Shown here one piece after another: positions 55,668 to 63,549 of a stretch of 64,000 nt of DNA (position 1 is the stretch's first letter; the number at the start of each line of letters is the position of its first letter). The DNA lies in the NCBI RefSeq assembly GCF_000720175.1, contig NZ_JOIX01000056.1:11859-75858 (forward strand). Reading direction: 5' to 3'. Both the position numbers and the translations under genes were made by a program. The notes below the pieces were generated by a model. The model was not told where the DNA came from. It saw nothing but the letters and a program-made list of their open reading frames with translations, and did not search any database. The DNA is from Streptomyces sp. NRRL S-337 (GTDB lineage: Bacteria; Actinomycetota; Actinomycetes; Streptomycetales; Streptomycetaceae).

Positions 55668-55972
55668 CCCACCGCCGGTTCCCGGCTTTGCCCAAAGCCA
55701 TTCCATCGAGTGACCACGTCAGATTCCGGCTGACGGGACGGAGCCCCCCAACTAGGGTGCCGCGCAAGCGTCCTGCGGCCGCCGCGTCCGATACCGGTGC
55801 GGTGGCCACGGGGACGTCCGGCAAGTGGCTCACCGGCATTGCGATGTCGGTGGCCGGTGCCAGAGTGGTGGTGAGTGAGCTCGCTCGCACCACAACGCGC
55901 AAATGTTCGAAGGCGTCCGTCCACTGTTCTCTCCGTCCGGCTCCATCAGGACAGCAGGGGGTGTACAGGCTC
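55668..55972. other. Intergenic region upstream of the M48-like gene
   Basis: An open frame crosses this stretch upstream of the next gene but has no family-like content or ribosome site. I see no other gene. Less GC-rich words around 55880-55920 (CGCAAATGTTCG) may belong to a promoter. Confidence 0.5.
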
Positions 55973-57787
55973 GTGGCAAGTCCGGAAACAGGCGTCCTGG
56001 CGGCGCGTGCCCGTGCCCTCGCCGTGCTGCGGATCCGCGGCGCCGCGCTGGCCGTGGCGCTGCTGCCCGCGGCGGTGGCGGTGGTGCTGGCCGTCGGCCG
56101 GGCGACCGGCCGTCTCGGCGCGGGCTGGGACCCGGCCGGCTGGGTGGCCGGCGCCTTCGCGCTGGTCGGCCTGCTCCTGGCCGCGTTGGTCGGGGCCGTG
56201 GTCGCGCGTGCCCGGCCGGCGCTCAGCCCCTCCGTGCCGATCACCGAGGAATCCGCCCCGGACCTCTACCGCCTCGTGCGTGACCTGGCCGACCGGCTGG
56301 AGGTCCCCGCGCCCTCCGCCATAGCCCTCACCCCGGACTGCGACAGCTGGCTGGAGGACCGTACGCACCGCGCGCACGGCCCGCCCCGCGGCGCCGGCGG
56401 GCCCGAGCCCGGTGCCGGGCGCCGGTCCGCCGAGGCACCGGTCCTGGTCATCGGCTCGCCGTTCCTGTGGTGGATGCGGGTCGCCGAGCTGCGTGCCCTG
56501 CTGGCCCCCGTAGTGGCCGGCACGGGCCCCTCCGCGCACCCGGACATAGCCGCCGCCCGCCGCTTCATCCGCGGCCTGGACGCCGCCGTCGCGGTCGCCG
56601 CCCGGGCCCGGGGCCCGCTGCGCGGCCCCGCACTCCGCTTCGTCGGCAAGGTGGCCCGGCTGCTGCTCCGCGCCTGCCGCGAACACGCCACGATCATGGA
56701 GCGGGCCGTCGCGGCCGCCGCCTCCGAGCGCGCCCAGAGTGTCGACTACGGCCTGCGGATCGTCGCCCAGGAGCAGGTCGGGCTGGCCTACGCGGGCTGG
56801 GACCGGCTGCTGACCCGGGTCGCGCTGCCCGCCTGGCGGATGGGCCGCTGGCCGTCCCGCCTGGACGCCGGCGTGGTCTCCGCGCTCACCGAGCTCTCCC
56901 GCCGCGACCGCCTCGCCGACGGCTTCGCCTCCCGGCTGGGCGAGCGCCCGGCCTGCGACCTCCTGGAGGAGCCCGGCGCCATCGACCGCGCCGCCTCCCT
57001 GCTGGCCGCCCGCCTGTTCCACGGCGGCCCGGCCGAGACCGGGCCCGACTGGTCCCCGGTCGGCTGGAACCAGTACCCGGAAGAGGTCGTGGACCGGAAG
57101 TGGCGCCTGGAGGCCGCCCGCCTCCACCGCGTCCTCGACGACCTCCCGGCCCCGGCGCTCGGCCCCGCACCGGCCACGCCCCCGATGGAGCCGTCCCCGG
57201 CCCCGACCTTCTCGTACGCGGGCGGCCCGGCCGGTCCGCCCGCGGGGCGCGGCGGCCCGGCGGACCACCGGCCCGGCGACGGGCGCCCCGGCGGCCCGCC
57301 GTCCGCGCCCACCGCGCCCCCGGGCCCGACGCTCGACCGGGTCATCGAACGGCTCGCCCATGACGCGCACGCCGGCGACCTGGTCGCCGCCCGGCTGGGC
57401 GCGGAGGTCGAGCGCGAGGAGCGCGAGGAGGCGGCCCGCCAGGCCGCCCGCGGCAGCCTGGCCGAGGACGCCACGGCGGGCGTGGCCTGGGGCGACGGCC
57501 TGGCCGAGGGCGGCCTGCCGCTGTTCCCGCTGCAACCGCCCCGTACGGGCCGGGAGCTGCTCGCCGACCACGTCACGGCCATGGTCTGCTGCGCCGCCGT
57601 GGACACCGCCGGCGCGGTCCCCGGTCTGGACTGGCTCGACGGCCCGGCGCTGCTGGTCGACGGGGCCCGCCGGGCCGACCTGGGCAGCCCGGTGCTCAGC
57701 CTGGTCGACGACGGCGACGCGGGTCCGCTCCGCGGCTGGCTGACGACGGTGGGCGTGCGCCCGGAGAAGCCCGTCCGCCTGGTGTGA
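55973..57787 (+). CDS. M48-like membrane protein without the zinc motif (pseudopeptidase)
   Basis: With GTG 55973 (GCAGGGGG ten bases upstream; GTG 55961 is an alternative) the protein has 604 residues. Two N-terminal membrane helices are followed by ITEESAPDLYRLVRDLADRLEVPAPSAIALTPDCDSWLED and VLVIGSPFLWWMRVAELRALLAPVVAGTGPSAH. In M48 metalloproteases the last element would be EL..VLAHELGH; the HExxH is absent here, so it cannot bind zinc in that way. A long Pro/Ala-rich region (residues about 400-480) precedes a C-terminal helical part. Relatives occur across Streptomyces. The function is unknown, perhaps a membrane scaffold. Confidence 0.7.
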   Translation: MASPETGVLAARARALAVLRIRGAALAVALLPAAVAVVLAVGRATGRLGAGWDPAGWVAGAFALVGLLLAALVGAVVARARPALSPSVPITEESAPDLYRLVRDLADRLEVPAPSAIALTPDCDSWLEDRTHRAHGPPRGAGGPEPGAGRRSAEAPVLVIGSPFLWWMRVAELRALLAPVVAGTGPSAHPDIAAARRFIRGLDAAVAVAARARGPLRGPALRFVGKVARLLLRACREHATIMERAVAAAASERAQSVDYGLRIVAQEQVGLAYAGWDRLLTRVALPAWRMGRWPSRLDAGVVSALTELSRRDRLADGFASRLGERPACDLLEEPGAIDRAASLLAARLFHGGPAETGPDWSPVGWNQYPEEVVDRKWRLEAARLHRVLDDLPAPALGPAPATPPMEPSPAPTFSYAGGPAGPPAGRGGPADHRPGDGRPGGPPSAPTAPPGPTLDRVIERLAHDAHAGDLVAARLGAEVEREEREEAARQAARGSLAEDATAGVAWGDGLAEGGLPLFPLQPPRTGRELLADHVTAMVCCAAVDTAGAVPGLDWLDGPALLVDGARRADLGSPVLSLVDDGDAGPLRGWLTTVGVRPEKPVRLV

Positions 57788-57997
57788 CGCATGCGGGGCC
57801 GTGCAGGGCCTCGCCGCACCGGCTGAATGTTCCTCTCCAGTTCGTGATTCGGAGCCAAGGGCATCTAAATTCACGACGAAGGGTGACGAAGCAAGTGCGT
57901 AATGTGATGTGCTGGGGGGCGGCCGGGTTCACCCAGCCGGACGCAACACCGGCCCGATCGGCCGCGGCCGGTGGGGGACGCGGGAGGGGAGTGGAAG

Positions 57998-59479
57998 GTG
58001 GCGACGGAACAGATCAGGCGCTGGGAGTCGGGCGCCCTCGCCCACGCGGTCACGGACCCGTTCGGACAGGGCCCGCTGCCCTGGCTGCGCGGCAGCGAGA
58101 ACTACTTCGACTCCGGCCGCATCATCCCCTGGTACGTCGACCCCGCCGTCGCCCAGGGCGATCTGCGGGCGCCCGCACCCCGCAAGCTCAACGGCCCGCG
58201 CACCGCCGACGACGTCCACGGCCAGATCAAGGGCTTCGCCAACACCGGCGCGGTGGCGCCCGGCGAGGCCATCGACTTCCGGGTGTCGGTCGACCCGCCC
58301 CAGCCGTTCAGCATCGACGTCTACCGCATCGGCCACTACGCCGGCACCGGCGCCTCCAAGATCACCACCAGCCCCCGGCTGTCCGGCATCGTCCAGCCGC
58401 CCCCGATGGCCGCCGGCCGCACCGTCTCCTGCCACCACTGGTGGCTGTCCTGGCGCCTCCAGGTCCCCGCGTACTGGCGGCTCGGCGCCTACGTCGCGGT
58501 CCTGACCACCGCCGACGGCTGCCGCTCCCACATCCCCTTCACGGTCCGCGACGACCGCCCCGCCGACCTCCTGCTGCTCCTGCCCGACATCACCTGGCAG
58601 GCGTACAACCTCTTCCCCGAGGACGGCCGCACGGGCGCCAGCCTCTACCACGCCTGGGACGAGAAGGGCGCGCTGCTGGGCGAACAGGACGCCGCCACCA
58701 CCGTCTCCTTCGACCGCCCCTACGCCGGCGCCGGCCTCCCCCTCCATGTGGGCCACGCCTACGACTTCATCCGCTGGGCCGAGCGCTACGGCTACGACCT
58801 CGCCTACGCCGACGCCCGCGACCTGCACGCCGGCCGGGTCGACCCGTCCCGCTACCGCGGCCTGGTCTTCCCCGGCCACGACGAGTACTGGTCGGTGCCG
58901 ATGCGCCGCACGGTCGAGCTGGCCCGGGACACCGGCACCTCCCTGGTCTTCCTCTCCGCCAACACCATGTACTGGCAGGTCGACCTCGCCCCGTCCCCCT
59001 CGGGCAGCCCCGACACCCTGCTCACCTGCCGAAAACGCCAGGGCCCCGGCCGCCCCGCCCTGTGGCGCGAGCTCGGCGACCCCGAGCAGCGCCTGATGGG
59101 GATCCAGTACGCCGGCCGGGTCCCCGAGCCGGCCCCGCTGATCGTCCGCAACGGCGACCACTGGCTCTGGGAGGCCACCGGCGCGCACGAGGGCGATGAG
59201 CTCCCCGGCATGGTCGCCGGCGAGGCCGACCGCTACTTCCCGCGCACCAGCCTCCCCGACCACACCCGCCGCATCCTGCTCGCCCACTCCCCGTACCGCG
59301 ACGGTGAAGGCACCCGACGCCACCAGGAGACCTCCCTCTACCGCGCCCCCAGCGGCGCCCTGGTCTTCGCCTCCGGCACCTTCGCCTGGTCCCCCGCCCT
59401 GGACCGCCCCGGCCACGTCGACGAGCGCGTCCAGCGCGCCACCGCCAACCTCCTCGACCGCATCTGCAAACGGGACTAG
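57998..59479 (+). CDS. N,N-dimethylformamidase large-subunit-like protein
   Basis: The 493-residue protein starts at GTG 57998 behind GGGAGGGG. It resembles the large subunit/C-terminal domain of N,N-dimethylformamidase: GSENYFDSGRIIPWYVDPAVAQGDLRAPAPRKLNG, a beta-sandwich segment (IDVYRIGHYAGTGASKITT), then LLLLLPDITWQAYNLFPEDG, ERYGYDLAYADARDLHAG and LVFPGHDEYWSVPMRRTVELARDTGTSLVFLSANTMYWQV, where the HDEYW motif is diagnostic. No small subunit is adjacent. The substrate is unknown. Related proteins are widespread in Streptomyces, mostly unannotated. Confidence 0.8.
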   Translation: MATEQIRRWESGALAHAVTDPFGQGPLPWLRGSENYFDSGRIIPWYVDPAVAQGDLRAPAPRKLNGPRTADDVHGQIKGFANTGAVAPGEAIDFRVSVDPPQPFSIDVYRIGHYAGTGASKITTSPRLSGIVQPPPMAAGRTVSCHHWWLSWRLQVPAYWRLGAYVAVLTTADGCRSHIPFTVRDDRPADLLLLLPDITWQAYNLFPEDGRTGASLYHAWDEKGALLGEQDAATTVSFDRPYAGAGLPLHVGHAYDFIRWAERYGYDLAYADARDLHAGRVDPSRYRGLVFPGHDEYWSVPMRRTVELARDTGTSLVFLSANTMYWQVDLAPSPSGSPDTLLTCRKRQGPGRPALWRELGDPEQRLMGIQYAGRVPEPAPLIVRNGDHWLWEATGAHEGDELPGMVAGEADRYFPRTSLPDHTRRILLAHSPYRDGEGTRRHQETSLYRAPSGALVFASGTFAWSPALDRPGHVDERVQRATANLLDRICKRD

Positions 59480-59508
59480 GAGCCGCGCCCCGGCCCCCGT
59501 ACGCGACC

Positions 59509-59532
59509 GGGGCGGGCCCGAAGGCCCGCCCC
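59509..59532. terminator. Bidirectional terminator
   Basis: GGGGCGGGCC and its exact complement around a CGAA tetraloop, between convergent genes. Confidence 0.85.
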
Positions 59533-59552
59533 GTGCGAGGTCCGTGTTCGTC

Positions 59553-60005
59553 TCAGGCGTCCTCTGCCCTGGTGGTGGGCAGCAGCTCCCGGATGTCGTG
59601 CGGCAGTGAGTGGCTCAGCCGCTCCATCAGTTCCGGGGCCAGCGCGGCGTCCAGCACCTCGAAGACCGCCGCCGCCTCCTGGAGGGCCGCCTGCTCGGAG
59701 ACCCCGCCGCGCCAGGCGACCCGCGCGGCGAAGACCGTGAGGTCGAAGCGCTCGCCGTCGCCCGGAGCGGCCGCCCCGCCGGGCCGTTCCGCCGAAGGTC
59801 CGGCGGAACTCCCGGCCTGCTGCGGCTCCCGGGTCAGATGGCCCGCCAGTTCGTGTGGCAACTGCGCCGCGATGTGCCGGGCCAGCCCGGCCGGTACCCG
59901 CTCGGCCACCGTCTCCAGCGTCGAGCGGACCGCCCGTTCCGCCGCGCCCCGGTCCGGCAGTGAGGCGCGCTCCTGCACCAGAACGAGGAACTCGTGATGC
60001 TGCAT
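59553..60005 (-). CDS. DUF2267-family protein
   Basis: The 150-residue protein has two helical repeats of the DUF2267 kind: FLVLVQERASLPDRGAAERAVRSTLETVAERVPAGLARHIAAQLPHELAGHL and, after a Gly/Pro linker, the shorter RFDLTVFAARVAWRGGVSEQAALQEAAAVFEVLDAALAPELMERLSHSLPHDIRELL. It is probably a soluble helical bundle. The function is unknown. It may be cotranscribed with the DUF2795 gene 66 bp upstream. Confidence 0.85.
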   Translation of the reverse strand: MQHHEFLVLVQERASLPDRGAAERAVRSTLETVAERVPAGLARHIAAQLPHELAGHLTREPQQAGSSAGPSAERPGGAAAPGDGERFDLTVFAARVAWRGGVSEQAALQEAAAVFEVLDAALAPELMERLSHSLPHDIRELLPTTRAEDA

Positions 60006-60071
60006 GGTTCTGCCTCCCTTCCCAGCCGTCGCCTACCCGGGGCGCGCGCCGCCCATCACGGGCGGGGCGAT

Positions 60072-60263
60072 TCAGCCCTCCTTGCCGATTTCCTTGCTGA
60101 CCTCCGCCGGGGAGGGGTATTCCTTCGCCGGCAGCTTCTTCAGCGCGTCCATGATGTCCTTGCCGGCGCCGTGGCGACCGGCCTCGTTGACGATCTCGTC
60201 CTTCGAAGCGGGGTAGTCGACGCCGCCGAGGCACTTCTGCATTTCGATGGGGTTCACCTTCAT
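60072..60263 (-). CDS. DUF2795-family small protein
   Basis: The 63-residue protein starts at ATG 60263: CLGGVDYPASKDEIVNEAGRHGA, DALKKLPAKEYPSPAEVSKEIG. This is the DUF2795 helical fold, with typical (Y/F)P and KLP motifs. The function is unknown. It is divergent from the DUF3140 gene and upstream of DUF2267 on the same strand. Confidence 0.85.
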   Translation of the reverse strand: MKVNPIEMQKCLGGVDYPASKDEIVNEAGRHGAGKDIMDALKKLPAKEYPSPAEVSKEIGKEG

Positions 60264-60449
60264 GCGGGGAGGAATAACCACTCCCGCGCGGCCCGTACCG
60301 CCCCCGCCCCGCAATCCACCTCAAGAGCTCAACCGGCCGCCCGTCCGCCCCGCCCGACTGGACACCCCTTTCTTCCGGGTTTGTCGTCACCGGACGCCGG
60401 GAACCCATCGACAGATCCCGACCTACGGCCGACTTTCTGGAGGCATGTC

Positions 60450-60788
60450 ATGGCGGAGTCCGGACCCGTGAGCGACACGCTCTGGAACGAGTTCCACGCC
60501 CTGGTCAACATGACCTCGCGCGAGCTGCAGGACTGGCTGAGCACCGACGCGGCGGGCGAGGAGACCGAGGAGGTCCCCGACCGGGCCGGCAAGCCCACCG
60601 GCCGCCGGGTCCTGGGAATCCTGGGCAAGCGCCGCACCGACCTCACGGAGGACGACGCGCGGATCATGGAGCGGGTCTGCGACATCATCCGCTCCCAGCG
60701 GGACGCCTCCCGCGACCCCCAGGCCGGCGGCGACTCCTGGCGCCACGGCCTGATGAGCATCGGCCACGACCCCCTCAAGCCGGCCTAG
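60450..60788 (+). CDS. DUF3140-family protein
   Basis: The 112-residue protein starts at ATG 60450: LWNEFHALVNMTSRELQDWLST, GKPTGRRVLGILGKRRTDLTEDDARIMERVCDIIRSQR, WRHGLMSIGHDP. The LGKRR-x-x-L and HxLMSxGHDP patterns are those of DUF3140, a DNA-associated-looking helical family. Its DUF2795 and DUF2267 neighbours often co-occur with it in actinobacteria, so the three may act in one process; the link is inference. Confidence 0.85.
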   Translation: MAESGPVSDTLWNEFHALVNMTSRELQDWLSTDAAGEETEEVPDRAGKPTGRRVLGILGKRRTDLTEDDARIMERVCDIIRSQRDASRDPQAGGDSWRHGLMSIGHDPLKPA

Positions 60789-60875
60789 ACGGGCACTCCC
60801 ACCCCTGCGACATCGCCGTACCTCGGCGTACGGGAGAATCGGTACGACTCCTGGATCAACCTACGCGGAGGAAGC

Positions 60876-61775
60876 GTGTCCGGTTTTGTAGAAAAGCCTG
60901 AGCCCGTGGAGGTCCCGGGGCTCACCCACCTCCACACCGGCAAGGTGCGCGACCTCTACCAGAACGCCGCCGGTGAGCTGATCATGGTCGCCAGCGACCG
61001 CATGTCCGCCTACGACTGGGTGCTGCCCAGCAAGATCCCCGACAAGGGCCGGGTGCTCACCCAGCTGTCCCTGTGGTGGTTCGACCAGCTCTCCGACCTG
61101 GCCGCCGACCACGTGCTGTCCACCGAGCTCCCGCCCGGCGCCCCGGCCGACTGGGCGGGCCGCACCCTGGTCTGCAAGTCGCTGCGGATGGTCCCCGTCG
61201 AGTGCGTGGCCCGCGGCTACCTCGCCGGCTCCGGCCTCGTCGAATACCGCAAGACCCGTACGGTCTGCGGTCTGGCGCTCCCCGAGGGCCTCGACGACGG
61301 CTCCGAGCTCCCCGCGCCGATCTTCACCCCCGCGACCAAGGCCGCGGTCGGCGACCACGACGAGAACGTCTCCTACGAGGAGGTCGCTCGCCAGGTCGGC
61401 GCCGAGACCGCCGCCCATCTCCGCCAGCTGACCCTGGGCCTCTACGCCCGGGCCCGCGACATCGCCCGCGAACGCGGACTGATCCTGGCGGACACCAAGT
61501 TCGAGTTCGGCTTCGACGGCGACACCCTCACCCTTGCCGACGAGGTCCTCACCCCGGACTCCTCCCGCTACTGGCCCGCCGACCAGTGGCAGCCCGGCCG
61601 CCCCCAGCCGTCCTTCGACAAGCAGTACGTCCGCGACTGGCTGACCTCGCCCGCCTCGGGCTGGGACCGCGCCGGCGAACAGCCGCCGCCCGCCCTCCCG
61701 CAGGAAGTCATCGAGCGCACCCGCGCCAAGTACATCGAGGCGTACGAGCGCCTCACCGGCCTGAGCTGGTCGTAA
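60876..61775 (+). CDS. purC: SAICAR synthetase
   Basis: The 299-residue protein starts at GTG 60876 behind GCGGAGGAAG. It has LHTGKVRDLYQNAAGELIMVASDRMSAYD, KSLRMVPVECVARGYLAGSGLVEY, the FTPATKAAVGDHDENVSYEE segment and LILADTKFEFGFDGDTLTLADEVLTPDSSRYWP. It condenses CAIR with aspartate in purine synthesis. It converges with three tRNA genes. Confidence 0.97.
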   Translation: MSGFVEKPEPVEVPGLTHLHTGKVRDLYQNAAGELIMVASDRMSAYDWVLPSKIPDKGRVLTQLSLWWFDQLSDLAADHVLSTELPPGAPADWAGRTLVCKSLRMVPVECVARGYLAGSGLVEYRKTRTVCGLALPEGLDDGSELPAPIFTPATKAAVGDHDENVSYEEVARQVGAETAAHLRQLTLGLYARARDIARERGLILADTKFEFGFDGDTLTLADEVLTPDSSRYWPADQWQPGRPQPSFDKQYVRDWLTSPASGWDRAGEQPPPALPQEVIERTRAKYIEAYERLTGLSWS

Positions 61776-61806
61776 CGGCCGCCGGAGGCCCAGCCGGACA
61801 CAAAAG

Positions 61807-61841
61807 GGGAAAGCCCCCGGTCACCGATCGGGGGCTTTCCC
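61807..61841. terminator. Bidirectional terminator for purC and tRNA-Gly(GCC)
   Basis: A perfect 13-bp stem (GGGAAAGCCCCCG and complement) with a 9-nt loop. On the tRNA side a CCCCTTTTGTG tail follows. Confidence 0.9.
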
Positions 61842-61845
61842 TCTG

Positions 61846-61921
61846 TGGAGCGGACGACGAGGCTCGAACTCGCGACCTCAACCTTGGCAAGGTTGCGCTC
61901 TACCAACTGAGCTACGTCCGC
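61846..61921 (-). tRNA. tRNA-Gly(GCC), copy 1
   Basis: The cloverleaf has acceptor GCGGACG/CGTCCGC, D-loop AGTTGGTA with GG, anticodon arm CAACC/GGTTG around TTGCCAA (anticodon GCC), T-loop TTCGAGC and encoded CCA: 76 nt with all invariant bases. Confidence 0.95.
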
Positions 61922-62344
61922 ATGCTCCGTGCCGAGCTCCTGTCCCCAGTCGCTCACCGCGCGGTGCGGGGTCCACTATAGCCAACCCCGAGGGCTTCCA
62001 GGGACCGCCACCGAAGGCCGGATGCCCCCGCGCCCGGCTCCCGCCCTCGCCGCCGGCGGCAGACGCGCGCCGCGCCCCGGCGCCGACCGGCCACCCGGGC
62101 TCGGCCCCCTCGGCCGCCAACTCCCCAGCCGGCAAAACCGCTTCCGGCAAGAACGGCCCGAAGAAAGACTCCACACCCTCTCCGTCGGCCGTGCCCGGAA
62201 CCTGGAAAACGATCTGTGACGGGATCTTCCCTCTCGATCACTCGCCCCGTGACATCCATCACGCCAATTCCCGCGGATCACGTTTCCGGGCGGCGGCGGG
62301 AAATGCAGAAGGCCCCGGTCACAAGGACCGGGGCCTTCATTCTG
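61922..62344. other. Spacer between the glycine tRNA genes
   Basis: No gene is supported. The stretch is extremely GC-rich at 61970-62150, then more AT-rich near 62200-62300, and carries the terminator of the second tRNA. No ORF has family content. Confidence 0.5.
62308..62338 (-). terminator. Terminator of the tRNA-Gly(GCC) copy 2 transcript
   Basis: GAAGGCCCCGGTC and its exact complement around ACAAG, located 6 bp past the tRNA 3' end on the minus strand. Confidence 0.85.
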
Positions 62345-62417
62345 AGCGGACGACGAGGCTCGAACTCGCGACCTCAACCTTGGCAAGGTTGCGCTCTACC
62401 AACTGAGCTACGTCCGC
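62345..62417 (-). tRNA. tRNA-Gly(GCC), copy 2
   Basis: The 73-nt sequence is identical to copy 1 through the discriminator base, but CCA is not encoded (the genomic 3' end reads TCAGA). Anticodon GCC. Confidence 0.95.
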
Positions 62418-62491
62418 AGGCATCCACTCGGCTTTCACCGGTGGCGCGACAGCTACTCTACCTGATCCAAAGGACTGGTAGAGACTGTCAG

Positions 62492-62563
62492 AGCGGGTGA
62501 CAGGGATTGCACACTGCGCCTCCCCCTTGGAAAGGGGGCGCTCTACTACTGAGCTACACCCGC
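62492..62563 (-). tRNA. tRNA-Gly(UCC) with altered D- and T-loops (possible non-translational tRNA)
   Basis: The acceptor GCGGGTG/CACCCGC and anticodon arm CCCCC/GGGGG around TTTCCAA (anticodon TCC) are regular and the D-stem GCTC/GAGC is intact. The D-loop reads AGTAGTA, where G18 is replaced by A. The T-loop reads TGCAATC, where the TTC (T54-psi55-C56) becomes TGC; so both partners of the 18-55 contact are changed. The T-stem CAGTG/CCTGT forms few pairs. CCA is not encoded. The G55 change recalls staphylococcal peptidoglycan glycine tRNAs (GUGC in place of GTpsiC). It may supply glycine to the cell-wall bridge, or be a decaying gene. It lies 74 bp upstream of copy 2 and probably shares its transcript. 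Confidence 0.8.
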
Positions 62564-62682
62564 GTGACTCCTCGGGGCCCGGCCTTTCGGCCTCGCCCCT
62601 CGGCGTGCTCCAGACTCTAGCTGATCAGTAGGGGTGCTGTGCAAGTCGGCTGCGCCCGGGCCGGCGGACCCCGGCAAGTCGG

Positions 62683-63003
62683 TTAGTGGTTCGCCGCGTT
62701 GAAGGCCTCGTAGACCTTCTTGGGGATCCGGCCGCGCGGCGGGACGTCCATCTGGTGCGAGCGGGCCCAGGCACGGACGGCGGCCGGGTCGGGGGTTACG
62801 GCGGTCCGGGTGTAGGCCTTGCCGGACCTGGCCCGCTTGCGGCCGGCCTCGACGAAGGGAGCGAGGGCGCCGCGCAGTTTCTTCGCATTGGCGGGATTGA
62901 GGTCGATCTCGTACGACTTCCCGTCCAATCCGAAGGTGACCGTCTCTGCGGCTTCTCCTCCGTCGATGTCATCGGAGAGCGTTACTACTACGCGCTGCGC
63001 CAC
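62683..63003 (-). CDS. lsrL: Lsr2-family nucleoid protein (LsrL-like)
   Basis: The 106-residue protein has the N-terminal dimerisation domain MAQRVVVTLSDDIDGGEAAETVTFGLDGKSYEIDL and a C-terminal DNA-binding part with AVRAWARSHQMDVPPRGRIPKKVYEAF. The RGR tripeptide contacts the minor groove of AT-rich DNA in Lsr2. As in S. coelicolor, where the paralogue LsrL lies beside purS (from memory), it sits between tRNA-Gly genes and purS. It silences AT-rich, often foreign, DNA. Confidence 0.9.
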   Translation of the reverse strand: MAQRVVVTLSDDIDGGEAAETVTFGLDGKSYEIDLNPANAKKLRGALAPFVEAGRKRARSGKAYTRTAVTPDPAAVRAWARSHQMDVPPRGRIPKKVYEAFNAANH

Positions 63004-63303
63004 GGATATCGGTCCTTTCGTGGAGCGACCCCGTGTTGACGTGGGGTGATGCTCCGGATCCGGCTGATTGGGATCAATGCTTTTTCATTTGTACAGCGAT
63101 GGGCATTGCATTGTGAAGCCCAGTTAATTTCGTCAGCGTGTCTTCCCGCAATCCGGCCTCCGGATCTTTTCGAGGATTTTCCCTTGGGGGCACTCCGCCC
63201 GATACCGCACCGTGATCGGGCAGGCAGGATATCTATGCGCGTAGATTTTCGAACACGGTACTGTGAGGACACCGCCTTACGCACCACACCACCGGGAGTG
63301 CCA
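63004..63303. other. AT-rich divergent promoter region between lsrL and purS
   Basis: No gene is supported. The region is unusually AT-rich for this chromosome (TTTTTCATTTG near 63081, TTAATTTCG near 63124, GATTTTCG near 63244). It holds promoters for the divergent lsrL-like and purS genes and would be a natural binding site for the Lsr2-type protein. AAG/GAG-type ribosome site CGGGAG lies before the purS GTG. Confidence 0.6.
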
Positions 63304-63549
63304 GTGGCACGCGTCGTAGTCGACGTCATGCTCAAGCCGGAGATCCTCGACCCGCAGGGGCAGGCGGTGCAGCGCGCACTGCCTCGTCTGGGTTTCGAAG
63401 GGATCGCCGATGTCCGTCAGGGCAAGCGATTCGAACTAGAGGTGGAGGGACCGGTCGATGACGCCGCCCTCGCCCGGGTCCACGAGATGGCCGGGACGTT
63501 CCTCGCCAACACCGTCATCGAAGACTTCACCGTGCGGGTCGAGTCATGA
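63304..63549 (+). CDS. purS: FGAM synthase subunit PurS
   Basis: The 81-residue protein starts at GTG 63304: [40 protein letters not shown], then [19 protein letters not shown], the whole PurS fold. It forms the FGAM synthase complex with PurQ and PurL. Its stop overlaps the purQ ATG (ATGA). Confidence 0.95.
   Translation: MARVVVDVMLKPEILDPQGQAVQRALPRLGFEGIADVRQGKRFELEVEGPVDDAALARVHEMAGTFLANTVIEDFTVRVES

Noticed and set aside
57895..57997. Small ORF from GTG 57895 before the formamidase-like gene
   Set aside because: It runs out of frame into the next gene and has no family content.
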